A stretch of DNA of 64,000 bases from Temperatibacter marinus (GTDB lineage: Bacteria > Pseudomonadota > Alphaproteobacteria > Sphingomonadales > Kordiimonadaceae). The stretch is from assembly GCF_031598375.1 (NCBI RefSeq), contig NZ_CP123872.1, positions 2,848,501 to 2,912,500 on the forward strand, given 5' to 3'. This document shows, in pieces, positions 17,857 through 26,392 of the stretch. The notes under the pieces were generated by a model that searched no databases, was not told the DNA's origin, and worked only from the letters and a program-made list of their open reading frames with translations. Position 1 is the first letter of the stretch. The number at the start of each line of letters is the position of its first letter. The translations under genes and the position numbers were made by a program.

Positions 17857-20475
17857 ATGAAAGTCGTTATCGTTGAATCACCTGCCAAAGCTAAAACAAT
17901 TAATAAGTATCTTGGCAGTGATTATAAAGTTTTAGCATCCTATGGCCACGTGAGAGATCTACCGGCTAAAGATGGATCTGTGAAGCCTGATGAAGACTTT
18001 GAAATGGACTGGTCCGTAGACCGTGACAGCAATAAACGCATGACAGAGATTGCATCCGCTGTTAAGTCAGCTGACACTCTCTATCTTGCAACTGACCCTG
18101 ACCGCGAAGGGGAAGCCATTAGTTGGCATGTGTTAGAAATCCTGCAAAAAAAGCGAGCCTTAAAAGATACTGCCATTCACCGTGTGGTGTTTAATGAGAT
18201 TACAAAATCAGCCATCATTGCTGCGATTGCGTCTCCGCGTGAACTTGACACAAAAATGGTAGATGCCTATCTGGCCCGCCGCGCTCTTGATTATCTCGTG
18301 GGTTTTACCCTCTCGCCTGTTTTGTGGCGGAAGTTGCCTGGGGCTCGCTCTGCGGGACGGGTTCAGTCTGTAGCCCTGCGTCTCGTTGCCAATCGTGAAA
18401 CAGAAATTGAGCGTTTTGTACCTCAAGAATATTGGTCAGTAGAAGCAAATGTAACGAACAAAGATCAGAAAGCTTTCACCACTCGCCTCGTTTCTATCAA
18501 TGGCAAAAAGCTGCAAAAGATGAGCATAGAAACGGGAAAAGAAGCTCAAGACGCCGTTGCTCTTGTTAAGAAAACTCCGATTACTGTCACTGCTCTTGAG
18601 AAAAAACCGACGAAACGCCATCCGCAACCCCCCTTTACAACATCTACGTTACAGCAGGAAGCTGCTCGGAAACTAGGGTTCCCAGCAAATAAAACAATGC
18701 GTGTCGCACAAAGCCTTTATGAGGGTAAAAATATCGGCGGTGAGGTAACAGGTCTTATCACCTATATGCGTACAGACGGGGTGACAATAGCTGGCGAAGC
18801 TTTGAATGCAACACGCTATTTAATCGAAAGCAGGTATGGGGATCGGTATCTTCCTGAGAAACCAAAATTCTATAAGTCAAAAGCAAAGAATGCTCAGGAA
18901 GCACACGAGGCAATCCGCCCTACAGATCCAAGTCGCCGGCCAATAGATGTCGCCTCTGCCTTGGATCAAGACGAGAAAAAACTTTACGAGTTGATTTGGC
19001 GCAGAACTATTGCTTCTCAAATGGCCAGTGCCCAGCTTGAACGCACAACGATTACTGCCTTCAATGAAGATCAAACCGCTGAGCTAAGAGCGACAGGCAG
19101 TGTCATTACATTTGATGGGTTCCTTTCTGTCTATCAGGAAGGAAAAGATGATGAGAAAGATGAAGGCGAAGCGCGCTTACCTGCCGTAACCGAAGGGGAA
19201 GAATTATTGCTGGACCAAGTCAATCCAAAGCAACATTTCACAGACCCAGCGCCACGTTTCACTGAGGCATCCCTAGTGAAACAGCTTGAAGAGCTTGGTA
19301 TCGGCCGGCCCTCAACGTATGCGTCAATTCTTACGGTGCTGCGAGAGCGCAACTATGTAAGAATGGATAAGAATAGATTTATTCCTGAAGATAAAGGTCG
19401 TCTTGTCATCGCCTTTCTTGAAGTCTTCTTTGAACGATACGTTCAATATGATTTCACTGCAAATCTTGAGAATGAGCTGGATGACATCTCTGCTGGTTCT
19501 CTAGAATGGAAGAAAGTATTGAGAACATTCTGGACAGACTTTAAACCAAAAACAGAAGAAGTTATCAGTGAAAAGACCTCTGAAATCATTGATGCTCTGG
19601 ACGCTTACCTTGAGCCGATGGTTTTTGGGACAGATGTAGAAATTATTGCGGAAAAACGCAAATGCCCAAGTTGTGATGATGGACGCCTTGGTCTTAAGAC
19701 AAGTCGATATGGTGCTTTTGTAGGATGCTCGAATTATCCAGAGTGTAGCTATACAAAACCATTTGGCCGGATCGATGCAGACAATGACAATGAAAATGCT
19801 GCAGATGGCCCTCAATCACTTGGGATGCACCCTGAATCCGGCGAAGAAATTTCTGTTAAAGTGGGCCGTTTCGGACCTTACCTTGAAATGGCAAGTGCTG
19901 AAAAAGGTGTTAAACCACCCCGAGCCAGCATTCCAAAAGACATGAAGCCTGAAGATGTTTCTCTTGAAATGGCTGTCCTTCTATTGAGTTTACCTCGCAC
20001 AGTTGGCCTGCACCCAGAAAGTGGCAAACCAATCACGTCTGCCATAGGACGATACGGGCCTTATGTCGCTCATGAACGTACCTTTGCCAGTCTTCAATCC
20101 TCTGATGAGGTCTTCAGCGTAGGACTTAACCGTGCTGTTTCTCTCATCGCTGACGCACAGAAGAAGAAAGCGGGCGGCAAAGTCACATTAAAAGAGTTAG
20201 GAGATCATCCTAAAGAAGAAGGGCCTGTATATGTCTATGACGGGCGCTATGGTCCTTATGTTAATCATGGCAAGATCAATGCAACCTTACCAAAAGGGAC
20301 AGATCCTGAATCAGTGACAATGGAGCAAGCTGTTGAATGGCTTGAAGCCAAAGCAGCAAAAGGCGGTAAAAAGAAAGCAGCCCCTAAGAAGAAAAAGGCA
20401 GCGAAGAAAAAAGCCGTAAAGAAGAAAACAACTGCGAAAAAGAAGGCGCCGACTAAAAAGAAGGCTGCGAGTTAA
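17857..20475 (+). CDS. topA: DNA topoisomerase I
   Basis: The 872-residue type IA topoisomerase relaxes negative supercoils. It has the Toprim domain (KVVIVESPAKAKTI at 2-15, ATDPDREGEAISWH near 80), the catalytic Tyr303 in LITYMRTDG, SAQEAHEAIRP-like NAQEAHEAIRP and GIGRPSTYAS. A C4 zinc motif (CPSCDDG and GCSNYPEC) lies near residue 605. It is followed by three repeated zinc-ribbon-like units, each containing GRYGPYV or GRFGPYL. The last about 35 residues are almost all Lys and Ala, a DNA-binding tail common in alphaproteobacterial TopA. A terminator follows at 20493. Confidence 0.98.
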   Translation: MKVVIVESPAKAKTINKYLGSDYKVLASYGHVRDLPAKDGSVKPDEDFEMDWSVDRDSNKRMTEIASAVKSADTLYLATDPDREGEAISWHVLEILQKKRALKDTAIHRVVFNEITKSAIIAAIASPRELDTKMVDAYLARRALDYLVGFTLSPVLWRKLPGARSAGRVQSVALRLVANRETEIERFVPQEYWSVEANVTNKDQKAFTTRLVSINGKKLQKMSIETGKEAQDAVALVKKTPITVTALEKKPTKRHPQPPFTTSTLQQEAARKLGFPANKTMRVAQSLYEGKNIGGEVTGLITYMRTDGVTIAGEALNATRYLIESRYGDRYLPEKPKFYKSKAKNAQEAHEAIRPTDPSRRPIDVASALDQDEKKLYELIWRRTIASQMASAQLERTTITAFNEDQTAELRATGSVITFDGFLSVYQEGKDDEKDEGEARLPAVTEGEELLLDQVNPKQHFTDPAPRFTEASLVKQLEELGIGRPSTYASILTVLRERNYVRMDKNRFIPEDKGRLVIAFLEVFFERYVQYDFTANLENELDDISAGSLEWKKVLRTFWTDFKPKTEEVISEKTSEIIDALDAYLEPMVFGTDVEIIAEKRKCPSCDDGRLGLKTSRYGAFVGCSNYPECSYTKPFGRIDADNDNENAADGPQSLGMHPESGEEISVKVGRFGPYLEMASAEKGVKPPRASIPKDMKPEDVSLEMAVLLLSLPRTVGLHPESGKPITSAIGRYGPYVAHERTFASLQSSDEVFSVGLNRAVSLIADAQKKKAGGKVTLKELGDHPKEEGPVYVYDGRYGPYVNHGKINATLPKGTDPESVTMEQAVEWLEAKAAKGGKKKAAPKKKKAAKKKAVKKKTTAKKKAPTKKKAAS

Positions 20476-20492
20476 TCAAAAGCATAGTATGA

Positions 20493-20525
20493 TGAAAGGG
20501 CGCCGAGGAGCGTCCTTCATTTTTT
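20493..20525 (+). terminator. terminator after topA, directly before rnr
   Basis: An 8-pair stem (20496-20503 with 20510-20517, one G-T pair) is followed by six T. It ends 14 bases before the rnr start, so rnr must rely on read-through or on a promoter overlapping the end of topA. Confidence 0.65.
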
Positions 20526-20538
20526 CAAGGAATTATTT

Positions 20539-22857
20539 GTGGCAAAGTCTGATCAATATTCGTCAATTCCCGATGCAAAAGCCGTTCTAGATTATATTAA
20601 ATCGCAACCTGGCAAAGTGACAAAGCGAGAAATCTCTCGTGCCTTTGGGATTAAAGGACAAGATAAAATTTTGCTAAAACGTCTGATCAGAGAAATGATT
20701 GAAGACGGCATGATTACACAAAATACCCATAAAGCTCTGGTCCCTGCAGGGCAATTACCCGCTGTGCAAGTTGCTGAATATGCAGGAACAGACAAAGACG
20801 GCGACCCTCTCTTAAAGCTCGTCAGCGAAGAAGGCGATCGACGAAGTCCTCTTATTTATCTCATTCCAGAACGTGGTAAGCAGCGCAAAGAACAAGCCAT
20901 GGGTCCGGGAGATAAGGCCTTAGTGCGGCTGAACTTGGTCAGCGAAGAGCCGCTCACCTACCGAGCCAGAGTCATAAAGAAAATATCGAGCGCGCCTACA
21001 ACCATGCTAGGAATCTTCAAAGGGAATGAGAAAGGCGGCCGTCTTCATCCTAGCGACAAGAAAGAACGCAACGAAGTTGTTATCCAAGCCGAGCATGTGA
21101 ACAAAGCAAAAGACGGTGAACTTGTCCTGATTGAAGTCTTGCCTCGATCTCGGCGCAGCCATGGTCTAAAGCAAGGACGTGTTCGAGAAGTTATTGGCGA
21201 TGTCAGTCATGCCAAATCAATCAGCCTAATTGCAATACATACTCATGAGATTCCCAATGAATTTCCACGTGAAGTTCTTAAAGAAGCAAATTCAGCTCTG
21301 CCTGTAGACTTGGGTAAACGCACAGATTTAAGAGACATTCCTCTGATTACCATCGACCCTGCGGATGCTCGGGATCACGATGATGCCATCTGGGCAGAAC
21401 AAGACCCTGCTGCTGAGAACCCAGGCGGATGGCACTGTATCGTCGCTATTGCGGATGTAGCACATTATTTGAAACCGGACGGCCTGATCGATAGAGAAGC
21501 TCAAAAGAGAGGCAACAGCTGTTATTTTCCTGATCGTGTTGTCTCAATGATTCCAGAGAGTCTATCAGCTGGCTTATGCTCGCTTATGCCATATCAAGAC
21601 CGAGCGACCATGGCGCTTCACATGTGGTTTGATAAAGATGGCAAAAAAATAAACCATAAATTTGTTCGCGGGCTAATGCGTTCAGCAGCTAACATCACTT
21701 ATAAACAAGCTCAGGAGGCCATAGACGGCAATCCTAATGATATGACTGCTCCACTCTTAGAGAAAGTCTTAAAGCCACTCTACGGAGCTTATGCGGCCCT
21801 AACTAAAGCTCGTGAAAAGCGAGAACCTCTTCATCTAGACCTACCAGAGCGACAAATAGAGTTGGATAAGTTTGGTAATGTCGCTGGTATTACCACACGA
21901 GAAAGATTAGACGCGCACAAATTAGTTGAAGAATTTATGGTTTCTGCCAACGTGTGTGCTGCAGAGGAACTTGAAAAATATGCTCTGCCTTGCATGTACC
22001 GCGTTCACGAAGAACCGAGTATGGAAAAAATGGAAGCCCTCAGAGACTATCTAAGCTCTCTAGAATTAAACCTTACTAAAGGGGCTGTTCTTAAACCACG
22101 ATTATTCAACGGTGTTATGAGGCAAGTTAAAGACACGGCTCACGAAACAATGGTAAATCAAGTCGTCCTCCGTAGTCAGACGCAAGCCTATTATAGCCCA
22201 GAAAATATGGGACATTTTGGATTGGCCCTAGAGAGATATGGTCACTTCACATCTCCGATCCGTCGCTATGCTGATCTTCTTGTACATCGGGCTCTTATCA
22301 AAGCCTTAAATCTTGGCAAAGATGGCTTGACCGATCGTGAAATGGCGCAAATGGAAGCCCTTGGGGAACATATCAGCAGCACTGAGCGACGTGCGATGAC
22401 TGCAGAACGGGACAGTACCGATCGATATCTTGCTTCCTATCTGTCAAAGCAAATTGATCAAGATTTCATTGGCCGGATTAGCGGGGTCACTCGCTTTGGC
22501 CTCTTCGTAACGCTTGAACCCACGGGAGGGGATGGCCTTATTCCTATCTCAGACTTAGGCGGGGACTATTATATCCATGATGAAAAGATACATGCGCTGG
22601 TTGGCGAACGTACGGGACATCGTTTCTCATTGGGAGATAAGTTAACCGTTAAACTGACGGAGGCGAACCAGTTTACAGGAGGCCTCAGACTTGAGTTATC
22701 TGGTGATAGCAAACCCAAAGAGATGTCTTCTCGTCAACGGGACAGAGCCAAACGGAGCGGACGACGCAGTGATATGAGAAATAGAAGCCGCGCAGGAAAA
22801 ACGCGCAGCTTCAACACAGATAATTCTGGCAGCCGAGGTAGAAAGAAAAAGCGCTAA
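20539..22857 (+). CDS. rnr: ribonuclease R
   Basis: RNase R is a processive 3'-5' exoribonuclease that degrades structured RNA. The start is GTG, with AAGGA seven bases before it. The 772-residue protein has an N-terminal winged-helix region (about 8-70), cold-shock-like OB domains, the RNB catalytic domain with TIDPADARDHDDAIW (metal-binding aspartates, about 273-287), HFTSPIRRYADLLVHRAL, and an S1 domain (about 648-735, IGRISGVTRFGLFVTLE). The C-terminal 40 residues are Arg/Lys/Ser-rich. Its stop is two bases from the stop of the convergent HPt/receiver gene. Confidence 0.96.
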   Translation: MAKSDQYSSIPDAKAVLDYIKSQPGKVTKREISRAFGIKGQDKILLKRLIREMIEDGMITQNTHKALVPAGQLPAVQVAEYAGTDKDGDPLLKLVSEEGDRRSPLIYLIPERGKQRKEQAMGPGDKALVRLNLVSEEPLTYRARVIKKISSAPTTMLGIFKGNEKGGRLHPSDKKERNEVVIQAEHVNKAKDGELVLIEVLPRSRRSHGLKQGRVREVIGDVSHAKSISLIAIHTHEIPNEFPREVLKEANSALPVDLGKRTDLRDIPLITIDPADARDHDDAIWAEQDPAAENPGGWHCIVAIADVAHYLKPDGLIDREAQKRGNSCYFPDRVVSMIPESLSAGLCSLMPYQDRATMALHMWFDKDGKKINHKFVRGLMRSAANITYKQAQEAIDGNPNDMTAPLLEKVLKPLYGAYAALTKAREKREPLHLDLPERQIELDKFGNVAGITTRERLDAHKLVEEFMVSANVCAAEELEKYALPCMYRVHEEPSMEKMEALRDYLSSLELNLTKGAVLKPRLFNGVMRQVKDTAHETMVNQVVLRSQTQAYYSPENMGHFGLALERYGHFTSPIRRYADLLVHRALIKALNLGKDGLTDREMAQMEALGEHISSTERRAMTAERDSTDRYLASYLSKQIDQDFIGRISGVTRFGLFVTLEPTGGDGLIPISDLGGDYYIHDEKIHALVGERTGHRFSLGDKLTVKLTEANQFTGGLRLELSGDSKPKEMSSRQRDRAKRSGRRSDMRNRSRAGKTRSFNTDNSGSRGRKKKR

Positions 22858-22859
22858 GG

Positions 22860-23618
22860 CTATAATATTCCTAATTCCATAAAGACATCTGCCACATCAT
22901 TACCAAAGTCCGACCCCTTCCGGATGACAGGGACATTCTTTGGCAAATCGTCTGTGCGCATATCCTTATTGTCTGTTGCGATCAAGGCCACAGGCGTTGC
23001 TCGTGTGGTCGGCATTGCTTTTAAGGCACAGGCGAGGTCTATACCTGTTAATTCTGGCATCACTCTTGAGGTAATGACACAATCAGGCTTCATTTGAGGA
23101 ATCAATACAAGAGCATCAAGTGTGCTTGCAACATTCACAATACGATACCCACATTCTAAGAGTTCCCGTGTTACAATTTTAGTTGCAATTCCTGGCTCCA
23201 TGACAAGCATCACTTCAATGTTAGAGACTGTGATAGAAGCTTCATCGAATCCGCCCTTAGCAGGCAGTTTTCGCATGACTTCGGCGACATCAAATGTGCG
23301 ATCATTTATGAAAGCTTCTAAAGCTTCAGCAATGCGATCACTAAAGGCTTGGATTGAAGAGAGGTCCTCAACAGAGATTTCTTTCATATCGAAGGTGAAG
23401 TCTTCAAATCGGTGAGAAAGAACAAGGATTGCCTTCATATCAAAACTTGCGGCTACGGCTTTGATACTATGAGATTCTAATCGAACCTTTGATAATGATT
23501 CGGTGCCTGTATACACTCCTGAACGTCTTTTAATGATAATATCATTTAAACTGCCGAGCTTATCCTCAATGGTATCTATCGCCTCGTTACGAAGTTCAAG
23601 AAGAATGTCGTCAACCAT
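22860..23618 (-). CDS. HPt domain fused to a degenerate receiver domain
   Basis: ATG 23618 is preferred to a TTG at 23624 because AAGGG lies six bases before it. The 252-residue protein has an N-terminal helical domain with an HPt-like signature, ESHSIKAVAASFDM, placing the phosphorylatable His at residue 50, and LSHRFEDF on the next helix. The C-terminal 120 residues keep the fold of a response-regulator receiver (VITSRVMPELTGIDL, then PVIRKGSDFG) but the phospho-acceptor Asp is Ser184, and only one of the two N-terminal acidic residues remains. The Lys (234) is kept. A phosphotransfer or sequestering adaptor for a local kinase is a reasonable guess. I do not know a named family. Confidence 0.65.
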   Translation of the reverse strand: MVDDILLELRNEAIDTIEDKLGSLNDIIIKRRSGVYTGTESLSKVRLESHSIKAVAASFDMKAILVLSHRFEDFTFDMKEISVEDLSSIQAFSDRIAEALEAFINDRTFDVAEVMRKLPAKGGFDEASITVSNIEVMLVMEPGIATKIVTRELLECGYRIVNVASTLDALVLIPQMKPDCVITSRVMPELTGIDLACALKAMPTTRATPVALIATDNKDMRTDDLPKNVPVIRKGSDFGNDVADVFMELGIL

Positions 23619-23744
23619 GACCAACCCTTTGCAAAAAGTAATAATTTTTGAATTTCAATGCTTTGTTATCTATCCTTATACAGTTAAAAAAATATTGATA
23701 ACAATGAAAAAAGAAAATTTATTTGCAGAATACGAACTGAATGC

Positions 23745-23772
23745 TTGACTTTATGGAATTCCCCTGTATTTA
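23745..23772 (+). promoter_or_regulatory. sigma-70-type promoter of rpmG
   Basis: TTGACT (23745-23750) and TATTTA (23767-23772) are 16 bases apart, about 60 bases before the rpmG start. Read by eye. Confidence 0.5.
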
Positions 23773-23833
23773 TGCCCGACGAAGTTGGTCACATGAGGGT
23801 GACCGCAGTTAGATATTTCTTGGAGTTGGAACT

Positions 23834-24001
23834 ATGGCAAAGCCGACCAGCATCAAAATCCGTTTAGTAAGCACTGAGGGTACTGGTTACTTTTATGTAA
23901 CAAAAAAGAATCCTCGCACAATGACGGAGAAAATGGTCAAGCGTAAGTATGACCCTGTTGCACGCAAACACGTTGAATTTAAAGAAGCTAAAATTAAGTA
24001 A
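23834..24001 (+). CDS. rpmG: 50S ribosomal protein L33
   Basis: The 55-residue product begins [20 protein letters not shown], continues with [14 protein letters not shown], and ends with a basic tail ([20 protein letters not shown]). This is the L33 sequence pattern of the cysteine-free form (no zinc-binding Cys pairs), which is typical of proteobacteria. It has its own promoter and a strong terminator, so it is a monocistronic ribosomal gene between two signalling genes. Confidence 0.96.
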   Translation: MAKPTSIKIRLVSTEGTGYFYVTKKNPRTMTEKMVKRKYDPVARKHVEFKEAKIK

Positions 24002-24024
24002 TTTTTTTAGTTTTTTAAAGTCAC

Positions 24025-24062
24025 AAAAAAACCTGGATACCTTTCGGTTTCCAGGTTTTTTA
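24025..24062 (+). terminator. Rho-independent terminator of rpmG
   Basis: Stem AACCTGGA with TCCAGGTT around a short loop, preceded by A and followed by a long T run. It lies 24 bases after the rpmG stop. Confidence 0.85.
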
Positions 24063-24110
24063 TTATTTTGTCTCTTAAGAGTTCAAAGGACGACTCGCCC
24101 GCCTGACTTT

Positions 24111-25493
24111 TTATTCTCTTCCGGCGACAACGACTCTATTTCGGCCAGCATTTTTAGCCTCGTAAAGCGCCTTATCGGCCACATCAATCAAGAGAGATGT
24201 ATCAAGGTCCGGTGTTGTTTCCATTGTTGCGACCCCAATGGAGACACGGATCGGTATAGCCCCTTCGGGTGCACTGCATACGAAATTTGTCTCCTCGACC
24301 TCCTGCCGTAATCTTTCCCCTACCATTTCACCCCACTCGCTGGTGGTATCGGGCATCATTACAACGAATTCCTCACCGCCGTATCGGGCGGCTAAATCTA
24401 CACCACGGATGTTCTGGGCTATTCTGTTGGCGAATTCTGCCAGAACCTCATCCCCAACCGCATGACCATAGGTATCATTCACTTTCTTAAAGTGGTCGAT
24501 ATCCATAATTAAGATTGTCAGAGGCTTTCCAAGACTTTTAGGCGATTTAATATGTGTATCTAAATGGCTAGTAAGATAATGTCGGTTAAAGAGGCTAGTT
24601 ACAGCATCAGTGGTCGCCATTTGCATGCTGATGAGGAAATTTTCATTGAGCTTGTCTGCATATCTCTTACGCCGCAGCTGAGTCTTCACCCGAGCAATAA
24701 ACTCCATTCGATCAACAGGACGGACAACATAGTCATTCACCCCAATATCTAATGCCTTGACCAAGGCGGGTGAATTGGGATCATCGACCATCACGAGAAG
24801 CGGCAACCGCCTAGTTTCATCAAACGTCCTCAGTTTAGAACAGATGCGAAGGCCATCGCACTCCCGCATGGTTAAAGAGATAATCAGCAAATCAAAGCTT
24901 TTCTCTCTGATCCGATCTGGCACGTCGTCATCCCCAAACATTTGGGTTACTTCACCATACCCATCAAGTGCCTTTGAAATACGGCTCATAACCCGCTCTT
25001 GCTCATCAACAATGAGAATACGGCCCTTTAATTTTTCATCATCAAATAAATCTCTAGCTTCTGTTGCGTCTAAGCCAAAGCTGCCGCCTGTAATCTCGCG
25101 CTTTCTCAGCTCATCCATCGTCATCTTCATCCGAACGAGGGATTTAACACGGGCAAAAAGTGCTATATCCTGAAGCGGTTTGGTCAGGAAATCATCTGCA
25201 CCAGCCTCTAATCCTTTCACACGATCAGAAGGTTGATCAAGCGCGGTCACCATGACCACAGGAATGTGCATGGTGTTGGGATCTGATTTAATTTTCTTAC
25301 AGACTTCAAAACCATCCATGCCAGGCATCATTACATCTAAAAGAACGATATCAGGGTGTTCCCGACCAATGATTTCTAAGGCTTCCATACCTGAGTATGC
25401 TGTCAGGACGTCAAAATACTCACTGGCTAGCTTAGCTTCTAGCAGTTTAACGTTCGGTGCTACATCATCGACAACTAAAACCCGCGCAGTCAT
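24111..25493 (-). CDS. pleD: diguanylate cyclase response regulator PleD
   Basis: The 460-residue protein is a classic PleD. Receiver 1 has VLVVDDVAPN and phospho-acceptor Asp53 (VLLDVMMPGMDG). Receiver 2 (about 155-275) lacks the Asp (IISLTMRECDG), as in Caulobacter PleD, where it serves as a dimerisation adaptor. The GGDEF domain (about 295-455) has ARYGGEEF with the RxxD inhibitory site (RGVD) five residues before it. Phosphorylation by DivJ/PleC-type kinases is expected to drive dimerisation and c-di-GMP synthesis for the swarmer-to-stalked type transition. divK lies 53 bases upstream in the same direction, so the two are probably one operon. Confidence 0.96.
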   Translation of the reverse strand: MTARVLVVDDVAPNVKLLEAKLASEYFDVLTAYSGMEALEIIGREHPDIVLLDVMMPGMDGFEVCKKIKSDPNTMHIPVVMVTALDQPSDRVKGLEAGADDFLTKPLQDIALFARVKSLVRMKMTMDELRKREITGGSFGLDATEARDLFDDEKLKGRILIVDEQERVMSRISKALDGYGEVTQMFGDDDVPDRIREKSFDLLIISLTMRECDGLRICSKLRTFDETRRLPLLVMVDDPNSPALVKALDIGVNDYVVRPVDRMEFIARVKTQLRRKRYADKLNENFLISMQMATTDAVTSLFNRHYLTSHLDTHIKSPKSLGKPLTILIMDIDHFKKVNDTYGHAVGDEVLAEFANRIAQNIRGVDLAARYGGEEFVVMMPDTTSEWGEMVGERLRQEVEETNFVCSAPEGAIPIRVSIGVATMETTPDLDTSLLIDVADKALYEAKNAGRNRVVVAGRE

Positions 25494-25546
25494 ATCAGAC
25501 CCTCATACCCCAAAAAACAAGACTCTAGGAGGTTTATTATTATTTA

Positions 25547-25915
25547 TTATGCATATGCAAATTTTTTGACGGTTTCAAGGAAATGACCAACTGAAATGGG
25601 TTTTGCGATATAAGCCTCACATCCCCCTTGACGAATTTTTTCTTCATCACCCTTCATGGCAAAGGCTGTCACTGCAATCACTGGAATTTGTCGCAGGTCT
25701 TCATCTTCCTTCAGCCACTTGGTTACCTCTAAGCCAGAAACCTCAGGTAGTTGTATATCCATCAAAATTAAATCAGGCTCATGTTCTCGAGCAAGGTCAA
25801 GCGCTGACATGCCATCGCGAGTTTGAATAGTTTCATAATCATGCGCTTCTAGCAGATCACAGAACAGCTTCATATTGAGATCATTATCCTCAACAATCAA
25901 TATTCGTTTTGCCAT
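25547..25915 (-). CDS. divK: single-domain response regulator DivK
   Basis: The 122-residue protein is a lone receiver domain: [16 protein letters not shown], phospho-acceptor Asp53 ([13 protein letters not shown]), [13 protein letters not shown], and [11 protein letters not shown] with the conserved Lys. In Caulobacter and relatives, phosphorylated DivK binds DivL and PleC/DivJ to lower CtrA activity and control cell-cycle polarity. It is first in the divK-pleD pair and divergent from DUF3572, an arrangement kept in many alphaproteobacteria. Confidence 0.96.
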   Translation of the reverse strand: MAKRILIVEDNDLNMKLFCDLLEAHDYETIQTRDGMSALDLAREHEPDLILMDIQLPEVSGLEVTKWLKEDEDLRQIPVIAVTAFAMKGDEEKIRQGGCEAYIAKPISVGHFLETVKKFAYA

Positions 25916-26101
25916 ATCTGTTTTATTCCCGTCAGTACTTGATAGAGTAGTATTTCTACAAATTACAAAATAATCTTAGTCTTAATATGTGTCAAAAAAC
26001 AAGAGTTTATTGAATAAGTATAATCTTTTTTTGCCAAAATACGGCGTATTCTATAGAATCAAATTGAGAATGAACAGACACACAGCAAAGAATCTACTCC
26101 C

Positions 26102-26383
26102 ATGCATCCAGATGAAACCTATACCCTCGCACTGACAGCCCTGTCCTATATCTTTGAAAATGAACACTTAGGCAGTCGTTTTCTAAATATGTCTGGATTT
26201 GATGAAATGACATTAAAGGCAAGAGCATCTGACAGCGAAGACACCGCTTTTCAATTGGGCATACTTGATTATTTCATGGGATTTGAGCCAGACTTAGTTG
26301 CCCTTTGCGAGCATAAAAACATCAGGCCCGAGCATGTGGTCAAAGCTTGGATTGCCCTTGGGGGCGATCCTCAAATGCTCTAG
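26102..26383 (+). CDS. DUF3572 family protein
   Basis: The 93-residue protein has the alphaproteobacterial DUF3572 pattern: a helical start (ETYTLALTALSYIFEN), LGSRFLNMSGFD, LGILDYFMGFEPDLVALCE and VVKAWIALGGD near the end. No function is known. It is divergent from divK and nine bases ahead of dinB, the same neighbourhood as in other alphaproteobacteria. Confidence 0.85.
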   Translation: MHPDETYTLALTALSYIFENEHLGSRFLNMSGFDEMTLKARASDSEDTAFQLGILDYFMGFEPDLVALCEHKNIRPEHVVKAWIALGGDPQML

Positions 26384-26392
26384 AGAGGGCCT

